A stretch of 64,000 bases of DNA from JAMHWF01 sp035911095. GTDB lineage: Bacteria; Pseudomonadota; Gammaproteobacteria; Burkholderiales; Burkholderiaceae_C. A model generated the notes under the pieces. That model searched no databases and was not told the DNA's origin. It saw nothing but the letters and a program-made list of their open reading frames with translations. The DNA lies in the NCBI GenBank assembly GCA_035911095.1, contig JAMHWF010000087.1, positions 1 to 64,000 on the forward strand, written 5' to 3'. Positions within the stretch are counted from its first letter, which is position 1, and every line of letters starts with the position of its first letter. This document shows positions 47,587 to 56,699 of this stretch, piece after piece. A program made the translations under genes and the position numbers.

Positions 47587-48348
47587 ATGCTGACCTTCAC
47601 CGACGCCCAGGTCACGGCCTGGCTCGCCCCGGTCCTCTGGCCGTTCCTGCGCGCGCTGGCGCTGTTCACCGCGCTGCCGGTGCTCGGCCAGCGCGTCGTG
47701 CCGGCGCGGGTGCGCGTCGGCCTGGCCTTCTTCATCGCGCTCGCGGCGCAGGCCTCGCTGCCGCCCGTGCCGGCGATCGCGCTCGACTCGTCGGCGGCCT
47801 TCGCCGCGGTCGTGCAGCAGGTGCTGATCGGCCTCGTGCTCGGCTTCTCGGTGCGCCTGGTGTTCGCGGCGGTCGAGTTCGCCGGCGAGCTGATCGGCCT
47901 GCAGATGGGCCTCGGCTTCGCGGCCTTCTTCGACCCGATGAGCGGCGGCCAAGGCAACGCGGTCGGGCGCTTCTTCGGCACCACGATCGCCTTCCTGTTC
48001 ATCGTCATCAACGGCCACCTGCTGGTGATCGCGGCGCTGGTGCAGAGCTTCGACGCCTTCCCGGTCGGCGAGGCGCCGCTCGACTTCCTGCATCGCATGG
48101 CGCCCCACACCTGGGGCGCCGAGGTGTTCCGCCTCGGCCTGTGGATCGCGCTGCCGATCGTCGCGATGCTGCTCTTCACCAACCTCGTGCTCGGCATCAT
48201 CGGGCGCGTCGCGCAGCAGCTCAACGTGTTCTCGATCGGCTTCCCGATCACGATGGGCGTCGGCCTCGTCGGCGTGCTGCTGACCCTGCCGCTGATGCAG
48301 GTGCCGTTCACGGTGGCGCTGGAGCGGATGCTCGAGCAGTTCCGGTAG
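47587..48348 (+). CDS. fliR: Flagellar export gate protein FliR
   Basis: The 253-residue inner-membrane protein completes the FliPQR gate. Family segments include FLRALALFTALPVLGQRVVP, LIGLVLGFSVRLVFAAVEFA, GELIGLQMGLGFAAFFDP and IIGRVAQQLNVFSIGFPITM. It is the last gene of the fliL-fliR run. flhB and flhA are not in the window. Confidence 0.97.
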   Translation: MLTFTDAQVTAWLAPVLWPFLRALALFTALPVLGQRVVPARVRVGLAFFIALAAQASLPPVPAIALDSSAAFAAVVQQVLIGLVLGFSVRLVFAAVEFAGELIGLQMGLGFAAFFDPMSGGQGNAVGRFFGTTIAFLFIVINGHLLVIAALVQSFDAFPVGEAPLDFLHRMAPHTWGAEVFRLGLWIALPIVAMLLFTNLVLGIIGRVAQQLNVFSIGFPITMGVGLVGVLLTLPLMQVPFTVALERMLEQFR

Positions 48349-48410
48349 GCCGCTTGTCGTTCGGTCCCGCCGCTCGGCTTGAAGTCCCGAGCGCGGGAGG
48401 CCGAGGCGAG

Positions 48411-48510
48411 CCGAGGGCGTCGGGTGTCCGTCGCCCTCCGTGTCCCCCAGCGGTCGCTGCGCGACCGCCTCCTCCTTTACCTGCGGTCGACGGACACCCG
48501 ACACCCTCGG
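48411..48510. repeat. Palindromic intergenic repeat, copy 1
   Basis: Arms of 23 nt at 48411-48433 and 48488-48510 pair with one mismatch around a 54-bp core. The core, read in reverse complement, resembles that of copy 2 (48621-48719): both hold a GTAA start, AGGAGGAG, and GGGGGACA followed by GGAGGG. The two copies are in opposite orientation, while the arms differ in sequence. It starts 63 bp after the fliR stop and could terminate that operon. Confidence 0.65.
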
Positions 48511-48620
48511 CCAAGCACGGTCGGCTGCGTGCGATGCATCGCGCGCCAGCCTTGTCGATCTTGTGCCCCGGGGCGCGCGAGGGGATTTGGGTTCCGGTTC
48601 GTGGAACCCGCTGCAACGAA

Positions 48621-48719
48621 GAGGGCATTGGGTGGTCGCCGCCCGTAAGTCAAGGAGGAGCGGCGGGCGTTCAGCCTCGCCGCGGGGGACATGGAGGGCG
48701 GCGACCGCCCAATGCCCTC
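48621..48719. repeat. Palindromic intergenic repeat, copy 2
   Basis: Arms of 24 nt at 48621-48644 and 48696-48719 pair with one mismatch around a 51-bp core related to copy 1. Total length is nearly the same (99 against 100 bp). It ends 54 bp before the convergent Bug stop at 48774. With copy 1 it fills most of the 425-bp gap 48349-48773, in which I found no gene. Confidence 0.65.
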
Positions 48720-48773
48720 CGCCGCGCCGGTCCTCCGACAGACGTGTCTTTCGCCCACGCCCGCCAACCGCCA

Positions 48774-49760
48774 TCACTGTGGCGTGTAGCCGCTGCGCCG
48801 GATGATCTCGCCCCAGGTCTTCGAGTAGGCCCGCTCGACGCGCGCCAGGTCAGGCTGTGGCATGAACTGCACCGTGAGTCCCATCGCCGTCAGCCGGTCG
48901 CGCACCGCCGGGGTCGCGACCACCTTGGCGAGCGCGATCGAGAAGCGGTCGATCGCCGGCTGCGGCGTGCGGGCCGGGGCGAAGACACCGTAATAGGGCA
49001 CGTCCTCGAAGCCCTTGACGCCGAGCTCGGCAAAGGTCGGTACCTCGGGGATCGCCTTCTGGCGCCGGTCGCCGAGCACCGCGACCACGGTCAGCTTGCC
49101 CTGCTTGTGCTGCTCGAGGAACTCGGGCACCGAGCCGATGCCGGCCGCGATCTGGTGGCCGAGCAGGTCGCCGATCATCGGCGCGCTGCCGCGGTACGGG
49201 ACGGCGACGAGGTCGAGCTTGTAGGTCTCGGCCAGCACCTTGACCAGGAACTCGGGCACCGAGGCCGGGGCCGGCACGCCGATCGCGCCCTTGCCTCCGC
49301 CCTGCAGGCGCAGCCACGAGACATAGCTGTTCAGCGTCTTCGCGGGCGTTGCGCCGGACAGCGCCAGCGCGTTGACGAAGGTCGCGAAGCCGGCCACCGG
49401 CACGAAGTCGCGCGCCGGCTCGAAGCCCGGGTGCTTCACCACCAGCGGCAGGATCGAGACGGTGTGGTCGTGCGACAGGAACCAGGTGCTGCCGTCGGGC
49501 GGCGCGGCCTTCAGCGCCTGCGCCGCGAGCTGGCCGCCGGCGCCGGGCTTGTTCTCGACGATCACCGTGCTGCCGAGCTCGTGGCGCAGCTGTTCGGCGA
49601 GCAGGCGCGCGATCGCGTCGGTGCCGCCCCCGGCCGGGAAGCCCACGAGCAGGCGGATCGGCTTGCCGCCCTCGGTCGCCGCCGCGCCGGCGGCGACACC
49701 GAAGGCGCCGGCAAGGGCGAGGCAGGACGTGATCCAGCGGCGACGACGGGACAGCGGCAT
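48774..49760 (-). CDS. Bug-family substrate-binding protein (tripartite tricarboxylate transport)
   Basis: The 328-residue periplasmic protein has a signal peptide (WITSCLALAGAFGVAAGAAA). It carries the Bug motifs PIRLLVGFPAGGGTDAIARL, VIVENKPGAGGQLAAQAL and VPYRGSAPMIGDLLGHQI. The ligand is probably an organic acid. No TctA/TctB or catabolic gene is adjacent, so it is an orphan. It is unrelated in function to the flagellar genes it faces. Confidence 0.9.
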   Translation of the reverse strand: MPLSRRRRWITSCLALAGAFGVAAGAAATEGGKPIRLLVGFPAGGGTDAIARLLAEQLRHELGSTVIVENKPGAGGQLAAQALKAAPPDGSTWFLSHDHTVSILPLVVKHPGFEPARDFVPVAGFATFVNALALSGATPAKTLNSYVSWLRLQGGGKGAIGVPAPASVPEFLVKVLAETYKLDLVAVPYRGSAPMIGDLLGHQIAAGIGSVPEFLEQHKQGKLTVVAVLGDRRQKAIPEVPTFAELGVKGFEDVPYYGVFAPARTPQPAIDRFSIALAKVVATPAVRDRLTAMGLTVQFMPQPDLARVERAYSKTWGEIIRRSGYTPQ

Positions 49761-49827
49761 GAGGGAGCTCCGGGCGCAAGAGTGACGCCCGCGAGGCTAC
49801 CGCAGGGCCGTCATCGGCCCCGGGGCC

Positions 49828-50466
49828 TCAGCTGCCGACCAGCCCGTTGCGGATCGCGTAGACCGTCAGCTCGGAGTTGTTGGCGAGGCCGAGCTTCTCG
49901 AGCACGCGGGCGCGGTAGACGCTCACGGTCTTCGGGCTCAGCGTCAGCTCCTCGGCGATGTCCGACAGGCGCTTGCCGGAGGCGATCAGCACCAGGGTCT
50001 GCATCTCGCGGTCCGAGAGCTTGTCGTGCGCGGTGCCGCTCTCGGGCGCGGTCAGGCTCTCGACGAGCATCTGCGCGATGTCGGGCGTCACGTACTTGCG
50101 GCCCTGGGCCACGGTGCGCACCGCGGCGACGATCAGCGCCGGGTCGCCGCCCTTGTTGACGTAGCCGTTGGCGCCGGCGCGCAGCGCGCGGATCGCGTAC
50201 TGGTCCTCGGGGTACATGCTGACGACCAGCACGCGCACCGGCGAGCCTTCGTCCTTCAGCACGTGCAGCACGTCGAGGCCGCTGCGCCCGGGCAGGTTGA
50301 TGTCGAGCACCAGCACGTCGCAGGCGTGGTCGCGCATCAGCGTGCGCAGCTCGCCGTAGTCGCCGGCCTCGCCGACGACCTCGATGTCGGCGGCGTCGGA
50401 GAGCGTGTCGCGGATGCCGCGCCGGATCAGCGCATGGTCGTCGCAGAGGATCACGCGAGTGGACAT
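49828..50466 (-). CDS. NarL/FixJ-family response regulator
   Basis: The 212-residue protein has a receiver domain (1-120; acidic pair CDDH, phospho-Asp55 in VLVLDINLPG, Lys in YVNKGGDP) and a LuxR-type helix-turn-helix at the C-terminus (LSDREMQTLVLIASGKRLSD, then LSPKTVSVYRARVLEKLGL). It should activate transcription on phosphorylation by the REC-HisKA_3 kinase 43 bp upstream. The target genes are unknown. Location between flagellar and chemotaxis operons suggests, but does not prove, a role in motility. Confidence 0.92.
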   Translation of the reverse strand: MSTRVILCDDHALIRRGIRDTLSDAADIEVVGEAGDYGELRTLMRDHACDVLVLDINLPGRSGLDVLHVLKDEGSPVRVLVVSMYPEDQYAIRALRAGANGYVNKGGDPALIVAAVRTVAQGRKYVTPDIAQMLVESLTAPESGTAHDKLSDREMQTLVLIASGKRLSDIAEELTLSPKTVSVYRARVLEKLGLANNSELTVYAIRNGLVGS

Positions 50467-50509
50467 CGTCGGGTTCCTTGTCGGGTCGGCGTGGCGACGG
50501 CGCCGGCCG

Positions 50510-51685
50510 TCAGATGCCGCCCCAGGAGGTCGGGTCGAAGGTCTGCGAGCGCGTGAAGTCCTCGCGCTCGCCGGCCTGCGGGGCGTCGCGGCCGAGCGGG
50601 ATCGACAGGATCAGCTCGGTGCCGCCGCTGCTGCTCAGCAGCTCGACCCAGCCGCCGACCGTGGCCGCGCGCTCGTGCAGGCCGCGGATGCCGAAGCTGC
50701 GCGCCTTCGCGAGGTCGGCGTCGGACAGGCCGCGCCCGTTGTCGACCACCTCGAGCGTCAGCACCCCGCCCGCCAGCGTCAGGTCGACCGAGACGCGCGA
50801 GGCCTGGGCGTGCTTGGTGATGTTGGTCAGCGCCTCCTGCGCGGCGCGGTAGGCGACGAGCGAGACGTCGGCCGGCAGGTTCATGCGTTCATGGCTGGTG
50901 CGGAAGCGGCAGGCCACGCTGCTGCGCCGCTCGAAGCGGCTCGTCATCCACTGCAGCGCGGCGACCAGCCCCTGCTCGAGGATCGCCGGGCGCAGGTTGT
51001 GCATCACGCGCTGGCTGGCCTCGATCGCGTGCGAGACGGCTTCCAGCGCCTGGTGGGCACGGTCGACGATCGCCGGCTGCCCGGCCGCGTGGCGGGTGAT
51101 CCAGGCGAGGTCGAACTTGAGCGCGGTCAGCGCGCCGCCGACGTCGTCGTGGATCTCGCGCGCGATCGCCGCGCGCTCCTCCTCGATCTTGGTCTGCAGG
51201 TGACGCGCGAGCTCGCTCGTGCGGCGCTTCGACTCGGCCAGCTCGCGGTCGGCCGAGAGGCGCGCGCGGCGGCTCTCGCAAGCCTCGATCGCCTGCAGCA
51301 TCGCCGGCGCGAGCCGCGTCAGGTTGCTCTTGAGCAGGTAGTCGTTGGCGCCGTTGCGCATCGCCGCGACAGCGGTGTCCTCGCCGATCTCGCCCGAGAC
51401 CAGGATGAACGGCACCAGGCGGTCGCTGGCACGCAGGATCTCGAGCGCGGCCAGGCCCGAGAACCCCGGCAGGTTGTAGTCGGAGATCACGACGTCCCAG
51501 TCGCCCTGGAGCGCGGCCGCGAACTCCTCCCGCGTGTCGACCCGCACGCAGCGCGTGTGCAGCCCTTCACGCTCCAGTTGGCGCAGGGTCAGCAGGTGGT
51601 CGAGTTCCGAGTCCTCGAGGTGGAGCACCTTCAGCACGCGGCTGGTGGTGCCGGCCTCGGGCGCGGCATGCAGGGCGGAAGACAT
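50510..51685 (-). CDS. Response-regulator/histidine-kinase fusion (REC-HisKA_3-HATPase)
   Basis: The 391-residue cytoplasmic protein has no membrane segment. A receiver (about 18-140) has phospho-Asp69 in VVISDYNLPGFSG. A HisKA_3 dimerisation domain follows with the phospho-His in IAREIHDDVGGALTALKFDL, then a NarX-type HATPase (YRAAQEALTNITKHAQ, VVDNGRGLSDADL, FGIRGLHERAATVGG). It is the likely partner of the NarL-type regulator downstream. An upstream sensor kinase may phosphorylate its receiver; none is seen nearby. Confidence 0.92.
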   Translation of the reverse strand: MSSALHAAPEAGTTSRVLKVLHLEDSELDHLLTLRQLEREGLHTRCVRVDTREEFAAALQGDWDVVISDYNLPGFSGLAALEILRASDRLVPFILVSGEIGEDTAVAAMRNGANDYLLKSNLTRLAPAMLQAIEACESRRARLSADRELAESKRRTSELARHLQTKIEEERAAIAREIHDDVGGALTALKFDLAWITRHAAGQPAIVDRAHQALEAVSHAIEASQRVMHNLRPAILEQGLVAALQWMTSRFERRSSVACRFRTSHERMNLPADVSLVAYRAAQEALTNITKHAQASRVSVDLTLAGGVLTLEVVDNGRGLSDADLAKARSFGIRGLHERAATVGGWVELLSSSGGTELILSIPLGRDAPQAGEREDFTRSQTFDPTSWGGI

Positions 51686-51869
51686 GCCTGAGTATCGCCC
51701 GCCCCCCCGGCTGGAAATCGTGCGCTTTTCCGGTGAAGGGCCGACTCCGGCCCGGCCACCTCCAGATCGCCGGCTGCTTGCCGAAAACGCGACATCACCG
51801 CTGGGCCCGGCCCGCCCGGTTCACGCCGGCGCCCGGGCCTGATCCGCGACCGAACGCCGCGCCCATCGC

Positions 51870-52349
51870 ATGACGACGACGCCCTACCCGCCCGCACCGG
51901 AAGACCCGCCGCCCCTGGCCGGAGGCGACGCCGAGCTGCCGTCCGTGCTCTCGATGCTGACGGCGACCGACGTCCAGGACCACCTGCTGACGGCATCGAA
52001 CGACCTCGACCGCCTGCAAGCCCTGCTGGCCGACGCCTGCGAGACGCTGCTGGCCGGCTTCTACGGCGCCACCGAGCAGGTCGGGCGCCTGGGCAGCGGC
52101 CACGCGCTCGACGCCGGCGACCGCGCCCGCGAGCACCTGGGCCGCGCCGTCACCGCGCTGCAGTTCCAGGACATGGCCTCCCAGCTGATCGCCCACACCC
52201 AGCGCCGCCTGCGCAACTGCAGCGACCGCCTGGCACGCGACGCCTTCGGTGCCGACGAGGACGGCGAGGCGGTGGTCGAGGCGCCGCCGCTGCGCCCGAA
52301 CCCCGTCACCCAGGCCGAGATGGACGCCGGCTCGGTCGAGCTCTTCTGA
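51870..52349 (+). CDS. Short CheZ-like chemotaxis protein
   Basis: The 159-residue protein starts the chemotaxis operon. It is helical, with LLTASNDLDRLQALLADACE then a second long helix. VTALQFQDMASQLIAHTQRR contains Asp101 and Gln105 with the spacing of the catalytic Asp143/Gln147 of E. coli CheZ (QDxxxQ motif). The C-terminal region ends in an acidic/Phe tail (DAGSVELF), reminiscent of the CheY-binding tail of CheZ. It is shorter than CheZ (214 aa). A CheY-P phosphatase role is inferred from the motif and the adjacent cheY gene. Confidence 0.65.
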   Translation: MTTTPYPPAPEDPPPLAGGDAELPSVLSMLTATDVQDHLLTASNDLDRLQALLADACETLLAGFYGATEQVGRLGSGHALDAGDRAREHLGRAVTALQFQDMASQLIAHTQRRLRNCSDRLARDAFGADEDGEAVVEAPPLRPNPVTQAEMDAGSVELF

Positions 52350-52386
52350 ACCGCATCACCCGAACCAGAGATCCCCGGAGAACCCC

Positions 52387-52749
52387 ATGCACACGATCCT
52401 CGCCGTCGACGATTCCGCCTCGATGCGTCAGATGGTCTCGTTCACGCTGAAGAACGCCGGCTACCAGGTCGTCGAGGCGGTCGATGGACAGGACGCCTGG
52501 GAGAAGGCCGCCGGCCACGACTTCGACCTGGTCCTGACCGACCAGAACATGCCACGCCTGGACGGCATCGGCCTCACGCAGAAGCTGCGCGGCCACCCGA
52601 AGTTCAGGGCGACACCGATCCTGATCCTGACCACCGAGTCGAGCGACCAGATGAAGCAGGCCGGCCGCGCCGCCGGCGCCACCGGCTGGATGGTCAAGCC
52701 CTTCGACCCGAACAAGCTGATCGAGGTGATCGGCAAGGTCGTCCGCTGA
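52387..52749 (+). CDS. cheY: Chemotaxis response regulator CheY-like
   Basis: The 120-residue single receiver domain starts at the ATG at 52387. Acidic Asp8/Asp9, phospho-Asp52 (VLTDQNMPRLDG), the switch Thr in ILTTESSD and the Lys in WMVKPFDPNKL are present. It probably receives phosphate from CheA encoded 40 bp downstream. Whether it is the motor-binding CheY or a phosphate sink cannot be told from sequence. Confidence 0.93.
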   Translation: MHTILAVDDSASMRQMVSFTLKNAGYQVVEAVDGQDAWEKAAGHDFDLVLTDQNMPRLDGIGLTQKLRGHPKFRATPILILTTESSDQMKQAGRAAGATGWMVKPFDPNKLIEVIGKVVR

Positions 52750-52789
52750 CCCATCCCCTTCCCAGCGCAGCACACGAGAGCACGCCGAC

Positions 52790-54949
52790 ATGGCCGACAC
52801 CCACACCGACCACGCCAGCGCAGGCGCCGGCATCGACCTGAGCCAGTTCTATCAGGTCTTCTTCGAGGAAGCCGGCGAGAACCTGCAGAAGATGGAGCAG
52901 CTGCTGCTCGAGCTCGACGTGCAGGCCGCCGACGACGAGGAGCTGAACGCGATCTTCCGCTGCGCGCACTCGATCAAGGGCGGGGCCGCGACCTTCGGCT
53001 TCGCCGACGTCGCCGAGCTCACGCACCAGATGGAGACGCTGCTCGACAAGCTGCGCCGCCACGAGCTCGAGCCGACCGCCGCGATGGTCGACGTGCTGCT
53101 CGCCTCGGGCGACGCGCTGCGCTCGCAGCTCGAACGCCACCAGGGCTCGGGCGGCGAGGAGCCGGACACGAGCGAGCTGCTGGCGAACATCCGCAGCCTG
53201 GTTTCCGGCGGCGCGCCGGCGCAGGCCCGCGCCCCGGCACCCGCCCCGCCGGTGCCCGCCCCGACCCCCGCGCCGGCCCCGGCGCCCACCCCCGAGGCGG
53301 TGGTGGCGCCCGCCGCCGCGGACGGCCGCCGCGTGCTCGAGCTGCAGGTCGGCCCGCTCGACAACCCGTCCCAGGCCGACTGCCTGGTCGAGCTGTTCAA
53401 GGAGATCACCGACCTCGGCACGATCGAGCCGATCGACGGCGGCCGCGCTGCCGACGGCATGCGCCGCTACAAGGTCGTGACGACGAGCAGCGACAACGAC
53501 CTGCTGGACCTGTTCACCTTCCACGTCGCGCGCGAGCAGGTGCGCCTGCTGCCGATGGGGCCAGGCTACGGCTTCCACGAAGGCGCGCCGGGCGCGCCGA
53601 CAGTCGCGGCCCCGGCCGCCGCCGACGCCGGCTACGGCTTCTTCGACGACGCCCCCGGCTCGCCGCCGGCGCCGGCCGAGCCGGCAGGGGCCGCCACGCC
53701 TGCCGCATCGTCCACGGCCGTGGCTGCCGCCAAGCCGGCCGCACGCCAGTCGGCCAAGGCCGACAAGGGCGGCGCCGCCTCGCTCGAAGCCTCGACGCTG
53801 CGCGTCTCGGTCGAGAAGGTCGACCAGCTGATCAACCTGGTCGGCGAGCTCGTCATCACCCAGGCCATGCTGGCGCAGAAGAGCGGCAGCGTCGACGCCG
53901 CGCTTCACCAGCAGCTGTCGGCCGGTCTCGCCGACCTGGAGCGCAACACCCGCGACCTGCAGGAAGCGGTGATGTCGATCCGCATGATCCCGATGTCGAT
54001 GGTGTTCAACCGCTTCCCGCGCATGCTGCGCGACCTGGCGAGCAAGCTCGGCAAGAAGGTCGAGCTGGTGACGCAGGGCGAGGCGACCGAGCTCGACAAG
54101 GGCCTGGTCGAGAAGATCACCGACCCGCTGACCCACCTCGTGCGCAACAGCTGCGACCACGGCATCGAGATGCCGGCCGACCGCGTCGCCCGGGGCAAGC
54201 CCGAGCACGGCACGATCACGCTGGTCGCCTCGCACCAGGGCGGCAGCATCGTGATCGAGGTGCGCGACGACGGCCGCGGCCTCTCGCGCGAGAAGCTGCT
54301 GAAGAAGGCGCGCGAGAAGGGCATCGAGGCGCCGGACACGCTGACCGACGCCGAGGTCTGGAACCTGATCTTCGCGCCCGGCTTCTCGACCGCCGAGACC
54401 GTCACCGACGTCTCCGGCCGCGGCGTCGGCATGGACGTGGTGAAGAAGAACATCACCTCGCTCGGCGGCACGGTCGAGATCGACTCGGCCGAGGGCTACG
54501 GCATGCGCGTCTCGGTGCGCCTGCCGCTGACGCTGGCGATCATGGACGGCATGTCCGTCGGCGTGGGCGAGGAGTGCTACATCCTGCCGCTCGCCTCGGT
54601 GGTCGAGTCGTTCCAGGTCGAGCCCGGGAAGATCCGCACGATCGGCGGCGCGGCGCGCGTCGTCGAGGTGCGCGACGAGTACATGCCGGTGATCGACGTC
54701 GAGCAGACCTTCCAGGTGCCGCGCGCGGAGGGCAGCGCCGGCGGCACGATCATGGTCGTCGTCGAAGCCGAAGGCGGGCGCATCGCGCTGCTCGTGGACG
54801 AACTGCTCGGCCAGCAGCAGGTCGTCGTGAAGAACCTCGAGTCCAACTACCGCCGCGTCGACAACGTCTCGGGCGCCACGATCATGGGCGACGGCCGTGT
54901 CGCGCTGATCCTGGACGTCGGCAGCCTGGTGCGCCAGTCGCGCCATTGA
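52790..54949 (+). CDS. cheA: Chemotaxis histidine kinase CheA
   Basis: The 719-residue kinase has the CheA domain order: Hpt with phospho-His60 (FRCAHSIKGGAATFGFAD), a Pro/Ala linker (about 140-175), a CheY-binding P2-like region (RVLELQVGPLDNPSQADCLV), a second Ala/Pro linker, the P3 dimerisation domain (VSVEKVDQLINLVGELVITQ), the ATPase P4 (HLVRNSCDHGIE, VRDDGRGLS, DVSGRGVGMDVV) and the CheW-like P5 (GEECYILPLASVVESFQVEP). It forms the receptor array with the MCP and CheW encoded downstream and phosphorylates CheY. CheB and CheR are not in the window. Confidence 0.98.
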   Translation: MADTHTDHASAGAGIDLSQFYQVFFEEAGENLQKMEQLLLELDVQAADDEELNAIFRCAHSIKGGAATFGFADVAELTHQMETLLDKLRRHELEPTAAMVDVLLASGDALRSQLERHQGSGGEEPDTSELLANIRSLVSGGAPAQARAPAPAPPVPAPTPAPAPAPTPEAVVAPAAADGRRVLELQVGPLDNPSQADCLVELFKEITDLGTIEPIDGGRAADGMRRYKVVTTSSDNDLLDLFTFHVAREQVRLLPMGPGYGFHEGAPGAPTVAAPAAADAGYGFFDDAPGSPPAPAEPAGAATPAASSTAVAAAKPAARQSAKADKGGAASLEASTLRVSVEKVDQLINLVGELVITQAMLAQKSGSVDAALHQQLSAGLADLERNTRDLQEAVMSIRMIPMSMVFNRFPRMLRDLASKLGKKVELVTQGEATELDKGLVEKITDPLTHLVRNSCDHGIEMPADRVARGKPEHGTITLVASHQGGSIVIEVRDDGRGLSREKLLKKAREKGIEAPDTLTDAEVWNLIFAPGFSTAETVTDVSGRGVGMDVVKKNITSLGGTVEIDSAEGYGMRVSVRLPLTLAIMDGMSVGVGEECYILPLASVVESFQVEPGKIRTIGGAARVVEVRDEYMPVIDVEQTFQVPRAEGSAGGTIMVVVEAEGGRIALLVDELLGQQQVVVKNLESNYRRVDNVSGATIMGDGRVALILDVGSLVRQSRH

Positions 54950-54988
54950 CGCCGCCCCCCGTCACCCTCGTCGACCAGCCGCCCCACG

Positions 54989-56569
54989 ATGAACCTGAAC
55001 CACCTCCGCACCGGTCAGCGGCTTGCGCTCGGCTTCGGCGGCGTGCTCGCCCTGACCGGCGCCCTCGTCGCCACGGCCCACGTGAATTTCAACGTCGCGC
55101 TCGATGACCATGCGTCGGCGGTGGAGTACTCGCGCCGGGCCGAGATGATGACCCGCTGGCGCGCGGCCACCGAGCTCAACATCGTGCGCGCCGTCGCGAT
55201 CGCGAAGACGCCGGCCCATGCCGGCCTGGCCGAGCAGTTCAAGCCGATGATGGCGCAGACCTCGTCGGAGATCTCGACGCTGCAGAAGGACCTGGAGGCC
55301 TCGATCTCCTCCGACGAGGGCAAGGCCCTGTTGAGCCGCATCGGCACGCTGCGCAGCGAGTACCTGACCGTGCGCAGCGAGGCCCACAAGCGTGCGGCCG
55401 CGGGCGAGTCGCCGCAAGCGATGGCCGAGATGGTCGAGCGGCAGATGCTGCCGGCGTCGCAGGCGTACCTCGAGGAGATGCGCAAGCTGGCCGCCTACCA
55501 GGACCGGCTGATGAAGCAGAAGAGCGAGCTCGCCGAGCACGACCTGGAGCGCGCCAAGACCATCCTGTACGCGATGCTGCTGGCCTGCCTGACCGTCGGC
55601 GCCGGCATGGCCTGGATGATCTCGCGCTCGGTGACGCGCCCGGTCGCCGAGGCGGTCGCCGCCGCCGCCGCGATCGCGCGCAGCGACCTGACGCAACGCC
55701 TGGATTCGGACCGCCGCGACGAGTTCGGCGACCTGCTGCGGGCGCTGGGCGGCATGCAGGACGCGCTGCGCCGCACCGTCGGCTCGGTGCGCCAGTCGGT
55801 CGACAGCATCGGCACCGCCAGCGCCGAGATCGCCACCGGCAACGCCGACCTGTCTTCCCGCACCGAGCAGACCGCCGCCAACCTGCAGCAGACCGCCTCG
55901 TCGATGGAGCAGCTCACCGGCACCGTGCGCCAGTCGGCCGACGCGGCGCGCACCGCCAACCAGCTCGCCTCGTCGGCCGCGGCCGTCGCGGCCAAGGGCG
56001 GCGAGGTCGTCTCCCAGGTCGTCTCGACGATGCAGGAGATCGACGCCTCCTCGCGCCGCATCGCCGACATCATCGGCACGATCGACGGCATCGCGTTCCA
56101 GACCAACATCCTGGCCCTCAACGCCGCCGTCGAGGCGGCGCGCGCCGGCGAGCAGGGCCGCGGCTTCGCGGTCGTCGCCGGCGAGGTGCGCTCGCTGGCC
56201 CAGCGCTCGGCCGAGGCTGCCAAGGAGATCAAGGCGTTGATCGGCACCTCGGTCGACAAGGTCGCCTCCGGCTCGCGCCTGGTCGGCGATGCCGGCTCGA
56301 CGATGGCCGAGATCGTCGCCTCGGTGCAGCGCGTGAGCGACATCATCGGCGAGATCAGCGCCGCCGCCTCCGAGCAGTCGGGCGGCATCGGCCAGGTGAA
56401 CACCGCGGTCTCGCAGCTCGACCAGATGACGCAGCAGAACGCCGCCCTCGTCGAGGAATCGGCCGCCGCCGCGCAGTCGCTGCGCGACCAGGCCTCGCGG
56501 CTCGCCGACGTCGTCGGCGGCTTCCGCCTGACCGAAGGCGCGACGGCCGCCCGCATCGAGCCGCGCTGA
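54989..56569 (+). CDS. Methyl-accepting chemotaxis protein
   Basis: The 526-residue receptor has an N-terminal helix (LALGFGGVLALTGALVATAH), a periplasmic four-helix sensor (about 30-185), a second helix (ILYAMLLACLTVGAGMAWMI), a HAMP domain (SRSVTRPVAEAVAAAAAIAR) and the signalling domain, with hairpin tip IDGIAFQTNILALNAAVEAA near 365-385 and GRGFAVVAGEVRSLAQRSA. The ligand is unknown. Position between cheA and cheW suggests it is a principal transducer of this array. Confidence 0.97.
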   Translation: MNLNHLRTGQRLALGFGGVLALTGALVATAHVNFNVALDDHASAVEYSRRAEMMTRWRAATELNIVRAVAIAKTPAHAGLAEQFKPMMAQTSSEISTLQKDLEASISSDEGKALLSRIGTLRSEYLTVRSEAHKRAAAGESPQAMAEMVERQMLPASQAYLEEMRKLAAYQDRLMKQKSELAEHDLERAKTILYAMLLACLTVGAGMAWMISRSVTRPVAEAVAAAAAIARSDLTQRLDSDRRDEFGDLLRALGGMQDALRRTVGSVRQSVDSIGTASAEIATGNADLSSRTEQTAANLQQTASSMEQLTGTVRQSADAARTANQLASSAAAVAAKGGEVVSQVVSTMQEIDASSRRIADIIGTIDGIAFQTNILALNAAVEAARAGEQGRGFAVVAGEVRSLAQRSAEAAKEIKALIGTSVDKVASGSRLVGDAGSTMAEIVASVQRVSDIIGEISAAASEQSGGIGQVNTAVSQLDQMTQQNAALVEESAAAAQSLRDQASRLADVVGGFRLTEGATAARIEPR

Positions 56570-56619
56570 CCCTCCTGTGCACGGCGCCAAGCGACGAACG
56601 CGGACGCCGGGCGCAACGC

Positions 56620-56646
56620 TCAAGACCCAGGGCCGCGGCCCGATAA
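56620..56646 (+). promoter_or_regulatory. Candidate sigma-28 (FliA) promoter upstream of cheW
   Basis: TCAAGACC at 56620-56627 and CCCGATAA at 56639-56646 are 11 bp apart, close to the FliA consensus TAAAGTTT-N11-GCCGATAA, with seven of eight matches in the -10. It lies 53 bp before the cheW ATG, in the only sizeable gap of the chemotaxis operon. Confidence 0.55.
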
Positions 56647-56699
56647 CCCCTCAACGGGCCATGGGGCCCGAATCCTTCCGACCCGAGCGGAGCACAAGC

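Noticed and set aside
53220..53300. A possible CRISPR-like or tandem repeat in the GC-rich part of cheA
   Set aside because: It is the degenerate coding of a Pro/Ala linker; there is no regular repeat-spacer pattern.
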